6,859 bases of DNA. It comes from Pseudomonadota bacterium. GTDB lineage: Bacteria > Pseudomonadota > Alphaproteobacteria > Sphingomonadales > Sphingomonadaceae. The notes under the pieces are model-generated. The model worked only from the letters and a program-made list of their open reading frames with translations. It searched no databases and had not been told where the DNA came from. Below, piece after piece: positions 5,793-6,859 of this stretch; position 1 is the first letter of the stretch; every line of letters starts with the position of its first letter. A program made the translations under genes and the position numbers. The stretch is taken from assembly GCA_023422695.1 (NCBI GenBank), contig JAFAGN010000220.1:1-6859 (forward strand). Reading direction: 5' to 3'.

Positions 5793-6230
5793 TTATTTCT
5801 TGGCGGGCGCCTGCGCCGGAGCGGGAGCGGTTTCCTGCGTCGCGGCAGCGGCGGCCGCGGCCAGCGGATCATCGCTCGCCGGAGCGGGCGCCGCCGTGGC
5901 CGGTGCCGGCTGCGCTGGACCGGTCAGCGACGACGTCGGCGCCGCGCCGCTCGTCTGCGCCGATTTCGACAGCGAGGTATCGATCGTCGAACCGCTGCGC
6001 CCGACCGAAGCCATCGCCGCCAGGACGATCGACAGGCCGACGAAAAGGCACGCCAGGACCGTGGTCGCCCGGGTCATGAAATCCGCCGCGCCGCGCGCCG
6101 ACAGCAGGCCCGCGGGGCTGCCGCCGACGCCCAGACCGCCACCTTCCGACTTCTGCATCAAGATGACGCCGATCATCGCCGCAGCGACCAGCGCCTGCAG
6201 GACGAGGATGAAGGTGAAAAGGCTGGACAT
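5793..6230 (-). CDS. secG: Preprotein translocase subunit SecG
   Basis: SecG is a small inner-membrane protein that assists SecYE and SecA in protein export. The 145-residue product has two membrane helices, at about 3-24 (LFTFILVLQALVAAAMIGVI) and 53-73 (TRATTVLACLFVGLSIVLAA). Between them is the family motif LMQKSEGGGLGVGGSP with GLLSARGAADFMTR (about 24-54). After residue 75 comes a long Ala/Pro/Thr-rich tail of low complexity, common in alphaproteobacterial SecG. Two consecutive ATGs (6231-6233 and 6228-6230) are possible starts; GGGAAAA ahead of them suits the second slightly better, so the product may be one residue longer. A GTG at 6281 would extend it by 16 polar residues but overlaps the candidate -10 element, so I rejected it. 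The pairing with pyrG downstream is common in alphaproteobacteria. Confidence 0.93.
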   Translation of the reverse strand: MSSLFTFILVLQALVAAAMIGVILMQKSEGGGLGVGGSPAGLLSARGAADFMTRATTVLACLFVGLSIVLAAMASVGRSGSTIDTSLSKSAQTSGAAPTSSLTGPAQPAPATAAPAPASDDPLAAAAAAATQETAPAPAQAPAKK

Positions 6231-6278
6231 CATATTTTCCCGAACTTGCGCGACCTCACACGGACCGCGCCCGCGGCG

Positions 6279-6307
6279 CACATAGAGATGAAGCGGCTTG
6301 GCTTCAA
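6279..6307 (-). promoter_or_regulatory. Candidate promoter of the secG-pyrG-crp/fnr genes
   Basis: On the minus strand TTGAAG (6302-6307) and TATGTG (6279-6284) are separated by exactly 17 bases, a sigma-70-like arrangement with a good -35 and a moderate -10. Transcription would begin near 6272, giving a leader of about 40 bases before secG. The position is right, but such weak elements also arise by chance. If tpiA normally lies upstream, some transcription may also come from there. Confidence 0.4.
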
Positions 6308-6338
6308 GCCACAGCGTGCTTGATCCCGCCTACCTACC

Positions 6339-6433
<95 letters not shown>

Positions 6434-6859
6434 CTACGGGGTCGTCGTCACCTGGGTCTCGGCCTTCACTCCGTTCACCGTCACCGTCAGCTGCACCTGG
6501 GCGCCGGGGCGCAGGGCGGTCAGCGTGCCGGTGGCGGGGTCGAAGCGGGCGGCGTGCCAGGGGCGCACCCCCGCCGCGCCGCCGATGTGCAGGTTCGGCG
6601 AGCCGTACCAGTCGGCGCTGACCGGTGCGGCCACCGGCACCTGCCGGCCGCTGGGCTGGGTGAGCGTGGCCGTGACGCCGGCCGGCGTACGCCGGGGCCC
6701 CGGCGCGGGTGCGGTGCGCGCGAGCCGGTCGCCGTGCGCGTGCATCTCCGCGCTGACCCACTCCGGGCCCTCGGCCAGCGGGTCACGACGGGCCCGCTCG
6801 GCCTCCCCCGGTGTCACCGGGTCCACCCCGAACTCGGTCCACCCGGTGAACCCGCCGAG
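6434..6859 (-). CDS. 3' part of an unidentified gene, actinobacterium-like, open at the window edge
   Basis: The frame stays open from the window edge to a TAG at 6434-6436, giving 141 residues and no upstream stop, so the true start lies outside; the GTG at 6826 is only an internal valine. I do not recognise the protein. The first half is polar and charged (LGGFTGWTEFGVDPVTPGEA, then WVSAEMHAHGDRL). The second half, from about residue 60, alternates hydrophobic and polar residues with many Thr and Val, ending in VQLTVTVNGVKAETQVTTTP, which looks like a beta-sandwich or immunoglobulin-like accessory domain such as those at the C-terminus of secreted actinobacterial enzymes. Third codon positions are almost all G or C, more extreme than in the genes to the left. 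It begins directly after the poly-G stretch and probably belongs to a different organism. Confidence 0.6.
   Translation of the reverse strand, partial: LGGFTGWTEFGVDPVTPGEAERARRDPLAEGPEWVSAEMHAHGDRLARTAPAPGPRRTPAGVTATLTQPSGRQVPVAAPVSADWYGSPNLHIGGAAGVRPWHAARFDPATGTLTALRPGAQVQLTVTVNGVKAETQVTTTP

Noticed and set aside
4109..6079. 656-residue open frame on the plus strand, antisense to pyrG and secG
   Set aside because: It lies opposite two well-supported genes. High GC at third codon positions suppresses stops in the opposite frame, and the translation is rich in Arg, His, Ala and Asp with no domain.

Overview
The window looks like part of an alphaproteobacterial chromosome, most likely from the order Sphingomonadales (Sphingopyxis, Sphingomonas or a relative). 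This rests on the high GC content, a LolC/E-LolD pair followed by a glutathione peroxidase, a secG-pyrG pair, and intergenic palindromes of kinds I recall as common in sphingomonad genomes. The species is inferred and was not confirmed by any search.

Layout on the minus strand, in transcription order from the right: secG (preprotein translocase subunit), pyrG (CTP synthase) and a Crp/Fnr-type regulator form a likely operon (about 6230 to 3344), with a candidate promoter just upstream of secG. The small plus-strand gene at 3091-3309 converges on it and encodes a 72-residue protein with CxxC and HxxC pairs. A 526-base stretch without a convincing gene (2565-3090) holds three hairpin-forming palindromes. 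Then come lolC/E and lolD, which overlap by 8 bases and encode the ABC transporter that releases lipoproteins from the inner membrane. Next is a second type of palindromic repeat, and then a cysteine-type glutathione peroxidase ending near the left edge.

The right end is abnormal. After about 107 bases of secG upstream DNA the sequence runs into 62 consecutive G residues, then a G-rich stretch broken by single C or T bases. Beyond it lies the 3' end of a minus-strand reading frame with a different, extremely GC-rich, actinobacterium-like composition. The tpiA gene, which often precedes secG in alphaproteobacteria, is not there. I think this is probably a chimeric assembly join, so positions right of about 6340 should not be treated as the same genome.

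The genes are mostly housekeeping: envelope biogenesis (SecG, LolC/E, LolD), nucleotide synthesis (PyrG), peroxide defence (glutathione peroxidase) and one regulator. I found no new multi-gene system. The items most worth a second look are the poly-G join, the small metal-site protein, the leader of pyrG and the palindrome cluster.
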